Part shown: positions 36,735 to 46,628 of the stretch, one piece after another
Layout of the letters: each line of letters starts with the position of its first letter
Numbering within the stretch: the stretch's first letter is position 1
Assembly: GCA_014323765.1 (NCBI GenBank)
Contig: JACONM010000011.1
Coordinates: 61,860 to 114,209, forward strand
Direction of reading: 5' to 3'
Source: Cellvibrionales bacterium
GTDB lineage: Bacteria > Pseudomonadota > Gammaproteobacteria > Pseudomonadales > GM7GCV1
DNA length: 52,350 nt
Notes under the pieces: model-generated
Databases searched by the model: none
The model's input: the letters and a program-made list of their open reading frames with translations, nothing else
Told to the model about the DNA's origin: nothing
Program-made: the position numbers and the translations under genes

Positions 36735-38147
36735 ATGTCCAAGCATCCCAACAAACCCAAGCCTGCAGGCGATTCACGCCTGTGGGGCGGACGTTTTCAA
36801 GAATCGACCGATGCGTTTGTGCAGCAGTTCACCGCCTCGGAAGCCATCGACCGCCGCCTGTATGCGCAGGACATTCAAGGCTCGCTCGCGCATGCGACCA
36901 TGCTCTGCCGCCAGGGGGTGCTGAGCGACTCCGAATTGGCGCAAATCAAGGCGGGCTTGCAGCAAATCAAGGCGGACATCGAAGCCGGCACCTTCGATTG
37001 GTCGCCGCAGCGCGAAGATGTCCACATGAACATCGAAGCCGCGCTGACCGCAAAAATCGGCGCGGCAGGCAAAAAGCTGCACACCGGCCGCTCGCGCAAC
37101 GACCAGGTCGCCACCGACATGCGCCTCTGGCTGCGCGAGCAGATCGACCAGATCGGCGGCGAATTAACCCGCCTGCAACGCCACCTCATCGAGCAAGCCG
37201 AGCAACACGCCGCGACCATCATGCCCGGCTTCACCCACCTGCAACCAGCGCAGCCGGTCACTTTCGGCCATCACCTACTGGCGTGGAACGAAATGCTGCA
37301 ACGCGATGCCGAACGCCTGCGCGACTGCCGCGCCCGCCTGAATTATTCGCCGCTCGGTGCCGCCGCCCTAGCCGGCACCCCCTACCCCATCGACCGCCAG
37401 ATGACCGCCCAACTGCTCGGCTTTACCGCGCCCACCCGCAACTCACTGGATTCGGTCAGCGACCGCGACTTCGCCATCGAATTCTGCGCCTGCGCCAGCC
37501 TCTGCCTGATGCACCTGTCGCGCATGAGCGAGGAGCTAATCCTCTGGGCCTCCGCCCAATTCCGCTTTGTCGCCCTGCCGGACCGCTTTTGCACCGGCTC
37601 ATCGATCATGCCGCAAAAGAAAAACCCCGATGTTTTGGAGCTAGTGCGCGGCAAATCCGGGCGCACCTTCGGCAGCTTGATGGCCCTGCTGACGCTAATG
37701 AAATCCCAACCGCTGGCCTACAACCGCGACAACCAAGAAGACAAAGAACCGCTATTCGATGCCGCCGACACCATGCGCGATTGCCTGCGCGCCTTCGCCG
37801 ATCTAGTGCCCGCCATCGCGGTGGACCCGGCCACCATGCGCGCCGCCGCCAAAGCCGGTTTCAGCACCGCCACGGACTTGGCCGATTATCTGGTGCGCAA
37901 GGGGCTGGCGTTCCGCGATGCCCACGCGGCGGTGGGCCGGGCGGTCGCCCACGGCATCGAACAGGGCAAAGATCTGGCCGATATGTCGCTGGCCGAATTG
38001 CAGGAATTTTGCCCCCAAATAGACCCCGATGTTTTCGCCGTGCTGGAATTGGACGGCTCAGTCGCCGCCCGCAACCACCCCGGCGGCACCGCCCCCGACC
38101 AAGTCCGCCAAGCCGCCCAAGCCGCCCGCCAACGCCTGGCCGACTAA
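36735..38147 (+). CDS. argH: Argininosuccinate lyase
   Basis: 470 residues. [65 protein letters not shown] and the fumarase/lyase signature [20 protein letters not shown] (catalytic Ser) are all intact. It cleaves argininosuccinate to arginine and fumarate, the last step of arginine synthesis. The beginning carries a short basic Lys/Pro extension typical of Pseudomonas ArgH. Divergent from algZ. Confidence 0.97.
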   Translation: MSKHPNKPKPAGDSRLWGGRFQESTDAFVQQFTASEAIDRRLYAQDIQGSLAHATMLCRQGVLSDSELAQIKAGLQQIKADIEAGTFDWSPQREDVHMNIEAALTAKIGAAGKKLHTGRSRNDQVATDMRLWLREQIDQIGGELTRLQRHLIEQAEQHAATIMPGFTHLQPAQPVTFGHHLLAWNEMLQRDAERLRDCRARLNYSPLGAAALAGTPYPIDRQMTAQLLGFTAPTRNSLDSVSDRDFAIEFCACASLCLMHLSRMSEELILWASAQFRFVALPDRFCTGSSIMPQKKNPDVLELVRGKSGRTFGSLMALLTLMKSQPLAYNRDNQEDKEPLFDAADTMRDCLRAFADLVPAIAVDPATMRAAAKAGFSTATDLADYLVRKGLAFRDAHAAVGRAVAHGIEQGKDLADMSLAELQEFCPQIDPDVFAVLELDGSVAARNHPGGTAPDQVRQAAQAARQRLAD

Positions 38148-38853
38148 GCCACCCGCCCCGCTATCCGCCCAATCCCCTCTCCCGCCCGCCGCCACAGTGC
38201 GCGACCGACCGAAAAAAGATATGCCGCTCAATCTCCCGCCCCCGCATTGCCGCCTCTCACGAAGCCGCCCTAGCATTCCACCCAGCACCCTCCCGCCCGC
38301 CCCGCATAGCGGTGTCACTAAATCTGCCCGCGCCGGGGCTAGCCCCCTCAGATTTTTGCGCTATGGCTAGATTGGCCAAGCTGTTATCCGCCAACGCACC
38401 ACGGACCGCCCAAATCCTTGCCACAAACGACCGCTCCACCCGAACTCCCACGCCCGCTTGCGCACCACCACGCTCCGCAGCGAGCAGAACGCAATTCCCC
38501 GCCCGTACCCGGCGCACCCGCCTGAAGAAGAGCGACACATTTTGTTCAAGGCCAATTCTCCGCCTACACCCGGTGCCCCTCTTTGCCCTGAAGTCTACCT
38601 GCCGCTTTTTTCAATTTTCCGCCCGCGCCTTACGCACCCAACCCATACGATTCGCCCAACTCGTTGCCCTAATTCTCCGCCCGCGCCCGGCTCCCCCCTA
38701 GCGGCCCGCCATCGCGCATCAGCGATTCCTCGCGACAGCTTCGTTTGCGCTGCCAAGCGAATCCGTTTGGACTACTGGCTAATCTAAGCCTGCCGATATC
38801 ATCGACCAATTCAATTCAGCCGCCCCCGGTTTGCGCCATTGCCGGGCCCGTCA
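38148..38853. other. Long gene-free gap after argH
   Basis: About 700 bases with no credible gene on either strand. It is C-rich and contains the degenerate tandem repeats at 38441-38698. No terminator with a T run is evident after argH. Confidence 0.5.
38441..38698. repeat. Degenerate tandem repeat, about 50-60 bp period
   Basis: Units share a core close to AATTCTCCGCCCGCGCCCGG. Copies begin near 38442, 38493, 38554, 38613 and 38671, spaced 51, 61, 59 and 58 bases. The sequences between cores are only weakly alike (CCTGAAG recurs at 38521 and 38588). The array is decayed. A related single copy lies at 8487-8512. Confidence 0.5.
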
Positions 38854-39570
38854 TCAGCCCGGACCGCCGGACCTTTGCAACGGCTTCAATAGCTGCCAAG
38901 TCTGCCGCTTAGCTGCCGCACTTTCCAACATATCCGCCAGGCTCGGGGTCAGCAAAAAATTCACCCCCTGACTGTCGACCCGCGCTGGCAGACGCGGCGG
39001 TGTTTCCGCCTCCGGCAGCAAAAGGCGATGGCCGACCGCGCCCATTAGCCACACCGGGCGGGGGCGGTCGCCTGGCTGTCTAGGTTGACCAGCCACCACC
39101 GCAGCCAGCCACTCGGTCGCCGCACTAACATCCGCCGCCACCCCGGCCAGCGGCCACTGGTGGCGGTGCAATTCGGTGCCCGCATGCCCGGGCCAGAGCG
39201 CACGCAGGATATTATTAAGCAACTGGTGTTTAGCGGCCACTAACTCAGCGGCCGGCCCATCCGCTTCCAACACCAAAACGCGCTCGCAATTCCACAACAG
39301 CAGGTCGAATTCCAGCCTGGCGACCGGTTTGACCGCCGCAGCCTGCACCGGCGGCGTACGCCGCACCGCTCGCCGCGGGGCAGGTCGTTGAATCGGCGTA
39401 GCTTTAGGTGTACCACGCCCCCTCGCCGCCGGACGCACAGTCGCCGCCTCCGGCTCCGCCCGCAGCAGGCGCAACGCCCGCCGCCGATACTGCACCACGC
39501 CGAGCGCATGGAGATCGGGGTGAGCACCCGCCAGAGATTCCTGCATAGCACTGCCGCAAAAATCAGCCAT
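38854..39570 (-). CDS. Uncharacterised protein, HolD-like resemblance
   Basis: 238 residues. DLHALGVVQYRRRAL near the N-terminus, a Pro/Arg-rich linker (about 45-80), and a C-terminal domain with FDLLLWNCERVLVLEA and KHQLLNNILRALWPG. The plan resembles a Pseudomonas-type protein encoded beside rimI at the site where E. coli has the DNA polymerase III psi gene; that similarity is from memory. No membrane segment or signal. The start could be 39570 or 39546. It stands alone before the decayed region. Confidence 0.6.
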   Translation of the reverse strand: MADFCGSAMQESLAGAHPDLHALGVVQYRRRALRLLRAEPEAATVRPAARGRGTPKATPIQRPAPRRAVRRTPPVQAAAVKPVARLEFDLLLWNCERVLVLEADGPAAELVAAKHQLLNNILRALWPGHAGTELHRHQWPLAGVAADVSAATEWLAAVVAGQPRQPGDRPRPVWLMGAVGHRLLLPEAETPPRLPARVDSQGVNFLLTPSLADMLESAAAKRQTWQLLKPLQRSGGPG

Positions 39571-39607
39571 TTATCACCCGCCAATAATAAGGCAAAGCAC
39601 CCCGCGA

Positions 39608-40045
39608 TTACTTATGGGATGTACGCCAATGGCAATTTTTGACCGTGGTTTTGCTGCCTTCTGACCACGGCACTATATGGCCAGCCTCCATTTCTTCGAT
39701 CGGGTAATGCTCGCTGGTCTCGGCACAAATCCCATTTTGCCGATCGTAGGCTTCGTTTCGCATGGCCTCGGTAAAACTACGCAAGTTCAGGTGCCTCTCG
39801 TCGCCGTCCAGCACATAAGCCCACACGCCAGATTTTTTCTGCACCTCATCATCCATTAGCAGCTTCTTTATTTTAGATTCCAGCTTAACGGGGTCAAGAG
39901 CGCGCCGGTGATGAGCAGCGTAAAGCTCGCCCCATTTAAGCCCTTTCATTTGTCTTCGATATTTAGGAAAGGTGGCTTTCACCCAATCGATAACAGACCT
40001 AAAATGATTCCACAATGCAACCGCGCTTTTATCTTTGGCTCTGTC
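39608..40045 (-). pseudogene. Truncated HNH endonuclease (DUF262-type) remnant
   Basis: The frame from 40045 reads DRAKDKSAVALWNHFRSVID and continues KATFPKYRRQMKGL, then KKSGVWAYVLDGDERHLNLR, then YDRQNGICAETSEHYPIEEM and HIVPWSEGSKT, the C-terminal half of an HNH protein that normally follows a DUF262 domain. Three defects show decay: the N-terminal domain is missing (a stop and IS remnant lie directly upstream), the second Cys of the first zinc-binding pair is lost and the expected Asp before HIVPW is Gly, and the frame ends at TAA before the last N-R motif, which reappears as SNR in another frame at about 39610. An ATG at 40015 could still start a 135-residue fragment. Confidence 0.75.
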
Positions 40046-40056
40046 TTAGATAACTA

Positions 40057-40174
40057 GCCCATACTCCTCCAACTATCACCGTAAACGATGCTGTCTGGGG
40101 GTTACTTTGCGCTCGATGATGGGTGGTAGCGTCTTGCTTTTAGCACCACGAATCACGCGAGCATAGACCCTGCC
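40057..40174 (-). mobile_element. IS1595-family transposase remnant
   Basis: Minus-strand translation gives GRVYARVIRGAKSKTLPPII followed by ERKVT, then after an extra base in a C5 run (about 40096-40100) DSIVYGDSWRSMG. This matches the central part of IS1595-type transposases, in which the DDE-type Asp lies in the VYGDSW segment. Both ends are missing and one frameshift is present, so it cannot be active. The remnant abuts the truncated HNH gene at about 40050, so the insertion or a later deletion probably removed that gene's start. Confidence 0.7.
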
Positions 40175-40464
40175 ACAAAGAATGCTCCATCAAGCAACAT
40201 CGCTTATACCAGCCAAGATGACTCTTTCTCATGTTTTCTAGTACAAGACCTTAGGCTGCTATCTGGTACGGCTCCAAAAGTTATCGCATTTATCTTTGCG
40301 GGTGAATGTGCTTTATATTTAACGCCTAGCTTTATATTCTCACTAGACAAACTAAAAGCCGTGGGAATATCCCCTGCACGGTCTTCTTTCGACATAAATC
40401 TACGCCACTCCCAAACTATCAATGTTGCAAGTAATTTTCGAGGCAAGATGGAAAGCCAAAGATC
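40175..40464. other. Gap between the IS remnant and yebC
   Basis: A minus-strand frame at 40204-40446 encodes 80 residues (starts MPRKLLATLIVWEWRRFMSK) that I do not recognise. It has no strong ribosome site, lies within decayed DNA and may be the relic of another gene. Nothing else is visible. Confidence 0.35.
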
Positions 40465-41211
40465 TCAATCGGCCAGCTGTTCCAGAATATCTAAAGGGAT
40501 GGCGGCGTTGGTGTGGACTTGTTGGACATCATCGAGGTCTTCCAGCTGTTCGACCAGCCCTAGTAGACTCTCGGCGGCGGGGCGGTCTAGCGGTACCTCG
40601 GTGCTGGCGACCATGGTGACTGCGGCGGATTCTGGCTCGAAGCCGGCGGTGAGCAGGGCTTGTTTGACTGCGCTTAGGTCTTCCCAGGCGGTGAATACTT
40701 CCAGCGAGCCGTCTTCCGCCGGTTCGATATCCTCGGCACCGGCGGCGAGCGCGGCATCGACTAGGGCATCTTCATCCACCCCGGCGGGCAGGCAAATTTG
40801 GCCGCGGCGGGTGAATAGGTAGGCGACCGAGCCATCGGTGCCGAGGTTGCCGCCGCGTTTGCTGAACAGGTGGCGCACGGCGGCCACAGTGCGGTTGCGG
40901 TTGTCAGTCATGCAGTCGACCAGCACCGCCACCCCGCCGGCGGCGTAGCCCTCGTAGGTGCATTCTTCGTAACTCTCGCCGGCGGCATTGCCTGCGCCGC
41001 GCGCTATGGCCTTTTCGATGGTGTCCTTTTTCATGTTGGCGGCTAGGGCTTTGTCCACCGCGGCGCGCAGGCGAGGGTTGTCGTCCGGGTTAGCCCCGCC
41101 TTTGGCCGCCACCGCCAATTCGCGGATGATTTTGGTGAATATCTTGCCGCGCTTGGCATCCACCGCCGCCTTTTTATGGCGGATGTTGGCCCATTTGGAA
41201 TGACCTGCCAT
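40465..41211 (-). CDS. yebC: YebC/PmpR family protein
   Basis: 248 residues from ATG 41211 ([20 protein letters not shown]). [54 protein letters not shown] and [16 protein letters not shown] are conserved. YebC proteins act as transcription regulators in some bacteria and, in recent work, relieve ribosome stalling at polyproline. It is 17 bases downstream of aspS, the common order. The usual ruvC neighbour does not follow; the gene ends at the decayed IS region. Confidence 0.96.
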   Translation of the reverse strand: MAGHSKWANIRHKKAAVDAKRGKIFTKIIRELAVAAKGGANPDDNPRLRAAVDKALAANMKKDTIEKAIARGAGNAAGESYEECTYEGYAAGGVAVLVDCMTDNRNRTVAAVRHLFSKRGGNLGTDGSVAYLFTRRGQICLPAGVDEDALVDAALAAGAEDIEPAEDGSLEVFTAWEDLSAVKQALLTAGFEPESAAVTMVASTEVPLDRPAAESLLGLVEQLEDLDDVQQVHTNAAIPLDILEQLAD

Positions 41212-41228
41212 TGTTCGGTCCTCCTGCC

Positions 41229-42998
41229 TTAAGCCTGTCGCCGCCGCAAATGCAGATCGCGCAGCTGGGCATCGGTGACCGCGCCGGGCGCATCGGTCAG
41301 CAGACACTGCGCCGATTGGGTTTTGGGGAAGGCGATCAGATCGCGGATGGACGGGGCCGCGGCCATCAGCATCAGCAGGCGGTCCAGCCCCAGGGCCAGC
41401 CCACCGTGCGGCGGGGCACCGTAACGAAGGGCGCGTAACAGAAAGCCGAATTTTTCGTTAGCTTCGGCTTCTGAGATACCGAGTATTTCGAACACCGCCC
41501 GCTGCATGGCCGAGTCGTGAATGCGGATGGAGCCGCCGCCCAATTCGGTGCCGTTGAGCACCATATCGTAGGCGCGGGAGAGGGCTTGGCCGGGCGCGGC
41601 GCGAAGTTCATCGATGCCGACGGCGGGGGCGGTGAAGGGGTGGTGCATGGCATTCCAGCCGCCGTTTTTATCGCCGCTGCGCTCAAACATCGGGAAATCG
41701 ACCACCCAAAGCGGGGCCCATTTGCAGGTGTAAAGGTTCAAATCCTGGCCGAGTTTAACCCGCAGGGCACCGAGAGATTCATTGACCATGCGGGCCGCGC
41801 CGGCGCCGAAAAACAACAGGTCGCCATTGGCGGCGTTCGCCCGTTCCAGCAGGACGCGGCGTACCTCGATGGGTAGAAATTTGACGATCGGGCTTTGCAG
41901 GCCGCCAGCTAGATCGGCGATGTCGTTGCATTTGATATAGGCCAGCCCCTTGGCCCCGTAGTTGCCGACAAAATCGGTGTAGTCGTCGATCTGCTTGCGG
42001 GTGATTTTTGCCGCTCCGCCGGGAATGCGCAGGGTGGCTACCCGGCCTGCCGGATCTTGGGCCGGGCCGGCGAAAACCTGAAAATCGACCGCCTGCATGA
42101 GATCGCCGAGATCCACCAATTCCAGCGGGATGCGCAGGTCGGGTCGATCGGTGCCGAAGCGCGCCATGGCTGCCGCGTGGGACAGGCGTGGGAAGTCGCC
42201 GAGGTCGACGTCCAGCAGGTCGGCGAACAGCTGCCGCACGGTGGTCTCGGCGATCGCCATGATGTTCTGCTCGTCCACGAAGGAGGCTTCGATATCGAGC
42301 TGGGTGAATTCCGGCTGGCGGTCGGCGCGCAGGTCTTCATCGCGGAAACAGCGGGCAATTTGGTAGTAGCGGTCGCAGCCGGCCACCATCAATAGCTGTT
42401 TGAATAGCTGCGGCGATTGCGGCAGGGCGAAGAATTGGCCGGCCCAGGTGCGGCTGGGCACCAGATAATCGCGGGCCCCCTCGGGGGTGGCGCGGGTCAG
42501 TAGCGGGGTTTCTATATCGAGAAAGCCCTGCTCTTCTAGGTGGCGGCGCAGGGCGGCGGTGGCCCGGGCGCGCAGGCGTAAATTGCGCTGCATGGGTTCA
42601 CGGCGCAGGTCGAGAAAGCGGTCTTTCAGGCGCACCTCTTCGCTGACCGTGGTGTGCTCGTCCAGCTGAAACGGTGGGGTCTCGGCGGTGTTGAGGATCT
42701 CCAGATTTGAGCCAAATACTTCGATCTCGCCGGTGGGCATGGCCGGATTCACGGTCGCCGCGGTGCGGGCACGTACTTTGCCGGTGGCTCGTAGAACGTA
42801 TTCCGGGCGCACTTTTTCGGCCAGCTGGAAATGCTCGCCGCCGTCCGGGTCGAACACCAGCTGGACGATGCCTTCACGGTCGCGCAGGTCGATAAAAATT
42901 ACCCCACCGTGGTCGCGGCGGCGATCGACCCAACCGCACAGTTGTACTTCACGGTCCATATCGGCGGCGGTGAGGGTGCCGCAGTAGTCGGTTCGCAT
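41229..42998 (-). CDS. aspS: Aspartyl-tRNA synthetase, probably non-discriminating
   Basis: 589 residues, bacterial type with the GAD insertion. Anticodon-binding domain with [20 protein letters not shown], class II motif 2 [19 protein letters not shown], and motif 3 [11 protein letters not shown]. His30 in RRRDHGG is the residue found in Pseudomonas AspRS, which also charges tRNAAsn, whereas E. coli has Leu. With GatCAB in the same window, the enzyme probably makes Asp-tRNAAsn for amidation. Cotranscribed with yebC; divergent from proS over 171 bases. Confidence 0.96.
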   Translation of the reverse strand: MRTDYCGTLTAADMDREVQLCGWVDRRRDHGGVIFIDLRDREGIVQLVFDPDGGEHFQLAEKVRPEYVLRATGKVRARTAATVNPAMPTGEIEVFGSNLEILNTAETPPFQLDEHTTVSEEVRLKDRFLDLRREPMQRNLRLRARATAALRRHLEEQGFLDIETPLLTRATPEGARDYLVPSRTWAGQFFALPQSPQLFKQLLMVAGCDRYYQIARCFRDEDLRADRQPEFTQLDIEASFVDEQNIMAIAETTVRQLFADLLDVDLGDFPRLSHAAAMARFGTDRPDLRIPLELVDLGDLMQAVDFQVFAGPAQDPAGRVATLRIPGGAAKITRKQIDDYTDFVGNYGAKGLAYIKCNDIADLAGGLQSPIVKFLPIEVRRVLLERANAANGDLLFFGAGAARMVNESLGALRVKLGQDLNLYTCKWAPLWVVDFPMFERSGDKNGGWNAMHHPFTAPAVGIDELRAAPGQALSRAYDMVLNGTELGGGSIRIHDSAMQRAVFEILGISEAEANEKFGFLLRALRYGAPPHGGLALGLDRLLMLMAAAPSIRDLIAFPKTQSAQCLLTDAPGAVTDAQLRDLHLRRRQA

Positions 42999-43169
42999 AG
43001 GGTTTTTATTGCTTCTGAGTTGGCGGGCGCGGGCGGGCGATTATACCTAAGCCGCCGAGCAATTTGCGCGTCACCAGTCGCCGGGTAATGGCAAATGCGC
43101 CCCGCTACGCTTACACTTGTGCGCCCTGCCCGGCATCGTCTGGGCCCGCTGAATCGGAGATCAGATCCC

Positions 43170-44876
43170 ATGCGCGCCAGCCGCTATTTGCTCGCCACCC
43201 TGAAGGAAGTGCCCGCCGATGCGCAAATTGCCAGCCATCGGCTGATGTTGCGCGCTGGGCTGATTCGCCAGCTGGCCGCCGGGCTGTATAGCTGGTTGCC
43301 GCTGGGGGTGCGGGTGCTGCGCAAGGTGGAGGCCATTGTCCGCGAGGAAATGAACCGCGCTGGGGCGCAGGAATTGCTGATGCCGGTCGCGCAGCCGGCC
43401 AACCTATGGCAGGAGTCCGGGCGCTGGGAGCAGTTCGGGCCGGAGTTGCTGCGCTTTCAAGACCGCCATGCCCGCGATTTTTGCCTCGGCCCTACGCACG
43501 AGGAAGTTATCACTGATCTGGTGCGCAACGAGGTCAAAAGCTATCGCCATCTGCCCGCCTGTTTTTATCAGATTCAAACCAAGTTCCGCGATGAGGTGCG
43601 CCCGCGCTTCGGCGTGATGCGCGCCCGTGAATTTTTGATGAAGGATGCCTATTCCTTCCACCTGTCGGAGGGCTGCCTGCAACAGACTTATGCGGCCATG
43701 CACCGCGCCTATTGCGCTATTTTTGACCGCATTGGTTTCGATTATCGGGCGGTGCTGGCCGACAGCGGGAGCATCGGCGGCAGCCATTCGCACGAATTCC
43801 ATGTGTTGGCCTCGGCGGGCGAGGATGCCATCGCCCTGAGCGACGCCAGCGATTACGCCGCCAATGTGGATATGGCGGTGGCCCCGGTGCCAGCGGCGGA
43901 ACCGGCGACTGGCGGCGATATGGCGGAGGTCGCCACCCCCGGGCTCGGCAGCATTGCGGAGGTGGCGCAGCATCTGCGCATCGAGCCGGCGCGCATGGTG
44001 AAAACCTTGGTGGTTGCGGCGGCGGATGGGGGGCTGGTGGGGCTAGTCGTGCGCGGTGACCATAGCCTGAACGAGGTCAAGGCGGCCAAATTGGCGGCGG
44101 TGGCGGCACCCTTGCGCTTTGCCAGTGAGGCGGAAATTCAGGCCGCCATTGGGTGCCGGCCTGGCTCGCTGGGGCCGCTGAATTTGCCCGTGCCGCTGTT
44201 GGTGGACCATGCCGCTGCGGCCCTGGGTGAGTTCGTCTGCGGGGGCAATCGCGATGGGGTTCACCTGAGGGGGGTGAATTGGCAGCGCGATCTGGGGGAA
44301 TTCGCCACCGCCGACCTGCGCAATATCGAAGCGGGCGAACCGAGCCCCTGCGGGCGCGGGCGTATCCGCATTCAGCGCGGCATCGAGGTCGGCCATATTT
44401 TTCAGCTGGGGCGCAAATACAGCGCGGCGTTAAACTTGGCGGTGCTGGATGAAAAGGGCCGCCAGCAGGTGCCGCTGATGGGCTGTTACGGCATCGGCAT
44501 CAGCCGCATTGTCGCCGCCGCCATCGAGCAACATCATGATGAGCAAGGCATTATTTGGCCGGCTTCCATCGCACCCTTTGATCTGGCATTGGTGCCGATC
44601 AGCATGCATAAATCCACCGCGGTGGCCGCCGAATGCGAGCGGCTTTACGGTTTGCTTGGCGAACGCTACGAGGTGCTGTTTATGGATGAACCGGGGGCGC
44701 GTTTGGGGGCCATGTTGGCGGATGTCGAGCTTATGGGCATCCCGCATCGGCTGGTGGTTGGCGAGCGGGGGTTGCGGGGCGGCACCATCGAATACCGTGG
44801 TAGGCGTGATGCGGCGAATCGGGATATTCCCCGCGAACAGATCCTGGATTTTTTTGCCGAGCGGCTTGGCTCCTAA
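43170..44876 (+). CDS. proS: Prolyl-tRNA synthetase
   Basis: 568 residues from ATG 43170 (MRASRYLLATLKEVPADAQI). Class II motif 1 region, motif 2 TKFRDEVRPRFGVMRAREFLMKDAYSFH, the editing (INS) domain between motifs 2 and 3 with MVKTLVVAAADGG and PGSLGPLNLPVPLLVD, then GCYGIGISRIVAAAIEQ and the anticodon-binding domain. The INS domain clears mischarged Ala-tRNAPro. Bacterial-type ProRS of normal length. Codon use is G-rich, unlike left-hand genes. Confidence 0.97.
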   Translation: MRASRYLLATLKEVPADAQIASHRLMLRAGLIRQLAAGLYSWLPLGVRVLRKVEAIVREEMNRAGAQELLMPVAQPANLWQESGRWEQFGPELLRFQDRHARDFCLGPTHEEVITDLVRNEVKSYRHLPACFYQIQTKFRDEVRPRFGVMRAREFLMKDAYSFHLSEGCLQQTYAAMHRAYCAIFDRIGFDYRAVLADSGSIGGSHSHEFHVLASAGEDAIALSDASDYAANVDMAVAPVPAAEPATGGDMAEVATPGLGSIAEVAQHLRIEPARMVKTLVVAAADGGLVGLVVRGDHSLNEVKAAKLAAVAAPLRFASEAEIQAAIGCRPGSLGPLNLPVPLLVDHAAAALGEFVCGGNRDGVHLRGVNWQRDLGEFATADLRNIEAGEPSPCGRGRIRIQRGIEVGHIFQLGRKYSAALNLAVLDEKGRQQVPLMGCYGIGISRIVAAAIEQHHDEQGIIWPASIAPFDLALVPISMHKSTAVAAECERLYGLLGERYEVLFMDEPGARLGAMLADVELMGIPHRLVVGERGLRGGTIEYRGRRDAANRDIPREQILDFFAERLGS

Positions 44877-44978
44877 TTGCGCCACTGTGCCGGGGCGGTT
44901 TGGCGGCAACCCCTTGCATTGTGTCGGGCTTGAACTGCGCCGAGAAATAGCCATCCCCCCCTGCCCTGCCCAGCTTCA

Positions 44979-46331
44979 TTGATTGTTGTGGAAATTTACG
45001 ATGTTGCCCATTGGCTAGACCCGGCGCGGGCGGTGCGGCGGATTGCGGGGCTGCCCGATCTGCTGTGGCTGGATAGCGGCTACCCGGCGGCGGGGCACAG
45101 TCGCTTCGATATTCTCTCGGCCTGCCCGGCGCGGCGGTTTGTGGCCCGTTCCAGTGCTCCGCCTGCGGTGGCGCGCTTTATCGAGCAGGCGCATGCTGCC
45201 CTGGCTGCGTTGGATTGCCCTGCGCCCGATGCGGGGTTGCCCTTTCAGGGTGGGTTGATGGGCTATTGGGGCTACGACCTGTATCGGGCGGATTTCGGTT
45301 TGCCGGCGGGCGCATCGCGGGGGGTGCCGGTGGCGTATCAAGGGCTGTACCTTTGGGCGTTGATTATCGACCATCGCTTGCAGCGGGCGCGGCTGCTGTT
45401 TCACCCGGCTTGCCCGCCGGCAACTAGGCGGCAGGTGGAGGCGTTGCTGTGTACTGCGGACGATTCGGGGTGGCCCGGCGACGCAGATTTTGCGCTGCAT
45501 TCGGTTTTTGCGGCGGCGGAATCGCCCGCTCAGTACCGGGCCAAGATCGCGCAAATCCAGCAACATATTCTGGCCGGCGACATCTATCAGGCCAACTACG
45601 CTCAGCATTTTAGTGCGCATTATGCGGGCGATCCTTTAGCCGCGTATCTCAGTCAGCGCGCCCAGCATCCGGCCCCCTGTTCGGCCTTTTTGCGGCTGGA
45701 TGAGCAGGCTATTCTGTGCCATTCGCCAGAGGAATTTGTGCGGATTGATGGGCGCGATATTGTCAGCCGCCCGATTAAGGGCACTGCGCCGCGCAACGGC
45801 GACCCGCATCGGGACCGCCGCAATGCCGCGGCGTTGCGGGCGAGCGGCAAGGAACGCGCCGAGAACTTGATGATTGTCGACCTGCTGCGCAATGATTTGG
45901 GCCAATCCTGCGAACCCGGCTCTATTCGGGTGCCGCGTCTGTTTGAATTGCAGAGTTTTGCCAATGTGCATCATCTGGTCAGCGAGGTGCGCGGGCGGTT
46001 GCGGGCGGGGTGCGACCCGTTGGAGGTGTTGCGCCGCTGCCAGCCGGGCGGTTCCATTACCGGTGCGCCCAAGCGGCGGGCGATGGAGATTATCGATGCG
46101 CTGGAAGTGCGCCCGCGCGGCATCTATTGCGGCAACATCGGCTATGTAAGCCGCTGCGGACGGGTGCAAACCAATATCGCGATTCGTACCATGCTGGCCG
46201 ATAGGGGGGAGATGCACTGTTGGGGCGGTGGGGGGATTGTCGCCGATTCTGACCCTGCGCACGAATACCGCGAAACCCTGCACAAGGTCGGCCCGCTAAT
46301 GCGCTCGCTGGAGGCCGATTACTTGGAATAG
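44979..46331 (+). CDS. pabB: Aminodeoxychorismate synthase component I
   Basis: 450 residues. FQGGLMGYWGYDLYR, HILAGDIYQANYAQHFSA, SPEEFVRIDGRDIVSRPIKGTAPRN, RAENLMIVDLLRNDLGQSCEPGSI, GGSITGAPKRRAMEIIDALE and CGNIGYVSRCGR are the anthranilate synthase component I / PabB motifs. PabB turns chorismate and PabA-derived ammonia into 4-amino-4-deoxychorismate for folate. The pabA partner is not here. The start is uncertain: TTG 44979 or GTG 44988, with no good ribosome site at either. It follows proS by 102 bases. Confidence 0.93.
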   Translation: MIVVEIYDVAHWLDPARAVRRIAGLPDLLWLDSGYPAAGHSRFDILSACPARRFVARSSAPPAVARFIEQAHAALAALDCPAPDAGLPFQGGLMGYWGYDLYRADFGLPAGASRGVPVAYQGLYLWALIIDHRLQRARLLFHPACPPATRRQVEALLCTADDSGWPGDADFALHSVFAAAESPAQYRAKIAQIQQHILAGDIYQANYAQHFSAHYAGDPLAAYLSQRAQHPAPCSAFLRLDEQAILCHSPEEFVRIDGRDIVSRPIKGTAPRNGDPHRDRRNAAALRASGKERAENLMIVDLLRNDLGQSCEPGSIRVPRLFELQSFANVHHLVSEVRGRLRAGCDPLEVLRRCQPGGSITGAPKRRAMEIIDALEVRPRGIYCGNIGYVSRCGRVQTNIAIRTMLADRGEMHCWGGGGIVADSDPAHEYRETLHKVGPLMRSLEADYLE

Positions 46332-46504
46332 TCGCGCCGCCGCGGGCGATCGACTCAATCGACTGGCGTGGATTTTCACGTGTCCGGTGATGGAGATCTG
46401 CGCGGTTGATTGCAGTGCGGCAGGTAGAGTAGAGTCGGCGCATGCGGGCGGTTTTCACATTCCATTGAATGCGGCGAAAGCAGCCTGAAATCGCCCCGAT
46501 TTAG

Positions 46505-46540
46505 GGTAAATAGGTAAATTGGGGCAAATAGGGCGCAAAT
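46505..46540. repeat. Four short phased direct repeats
   Basis: GGTAAAT (46505), GGTAAAT (46513), GGCAAAT (46523) and CGCAAAT (46534), spaced 8, 10 and 11 bases, in an AT-rich island just upstream of the TTGACA box of the TonB2 operon. The roughly helical spacing suggests binding sites for a regulator, unidentified. Confidence 0.5.
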
Positions 46541-46555
46541 TAGGTGCGATGGTGC

Positions 46556-46585
46556 TTGACATGTCCTGCCATGATTGCGTAAGTT
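46556..46585 (+). promoter_or_regulatory. Candidate promoter of the TonB2-type operon
   Basis: Perfect -35 TTGACA at 46556-46561, an 18-base spacer and TAAGTT at 46580-46585 as a weak -10. It lies 43 bases before the first ATG and is flanked on the left by the phased repeats, which would suit an activator. A weak interrupted palindrome (AGTTGTGCA/TTGCAAACT) follows at 46582-46601. Confidence 0.5.
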
Positions 46586-46628
46586 GTGCAGCTTGCAAAC
46601 TTGAACATGCAACGAGTTGGGGGGAATT

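Noticed and set aside
38441-38698. CRISPR array
   Set aside because: The units are diverged and the spacing cores are not identical repeats separated by unique spacers; no cas genes are near.
36782-38701. 639-codon frame overlapping argH in another frame
   Set aside because: Arg/Pro/His-rich product expected from shifted reading of a C-rich gene; argH is certain.
40200-40400. Replication origin at the GC-skew switch
   Set aside because: No dnaA, gidA, rpmH or DnaA-box cluster is visible, and the skew turns back at about 46.4 kb, which fits an inverted block better.
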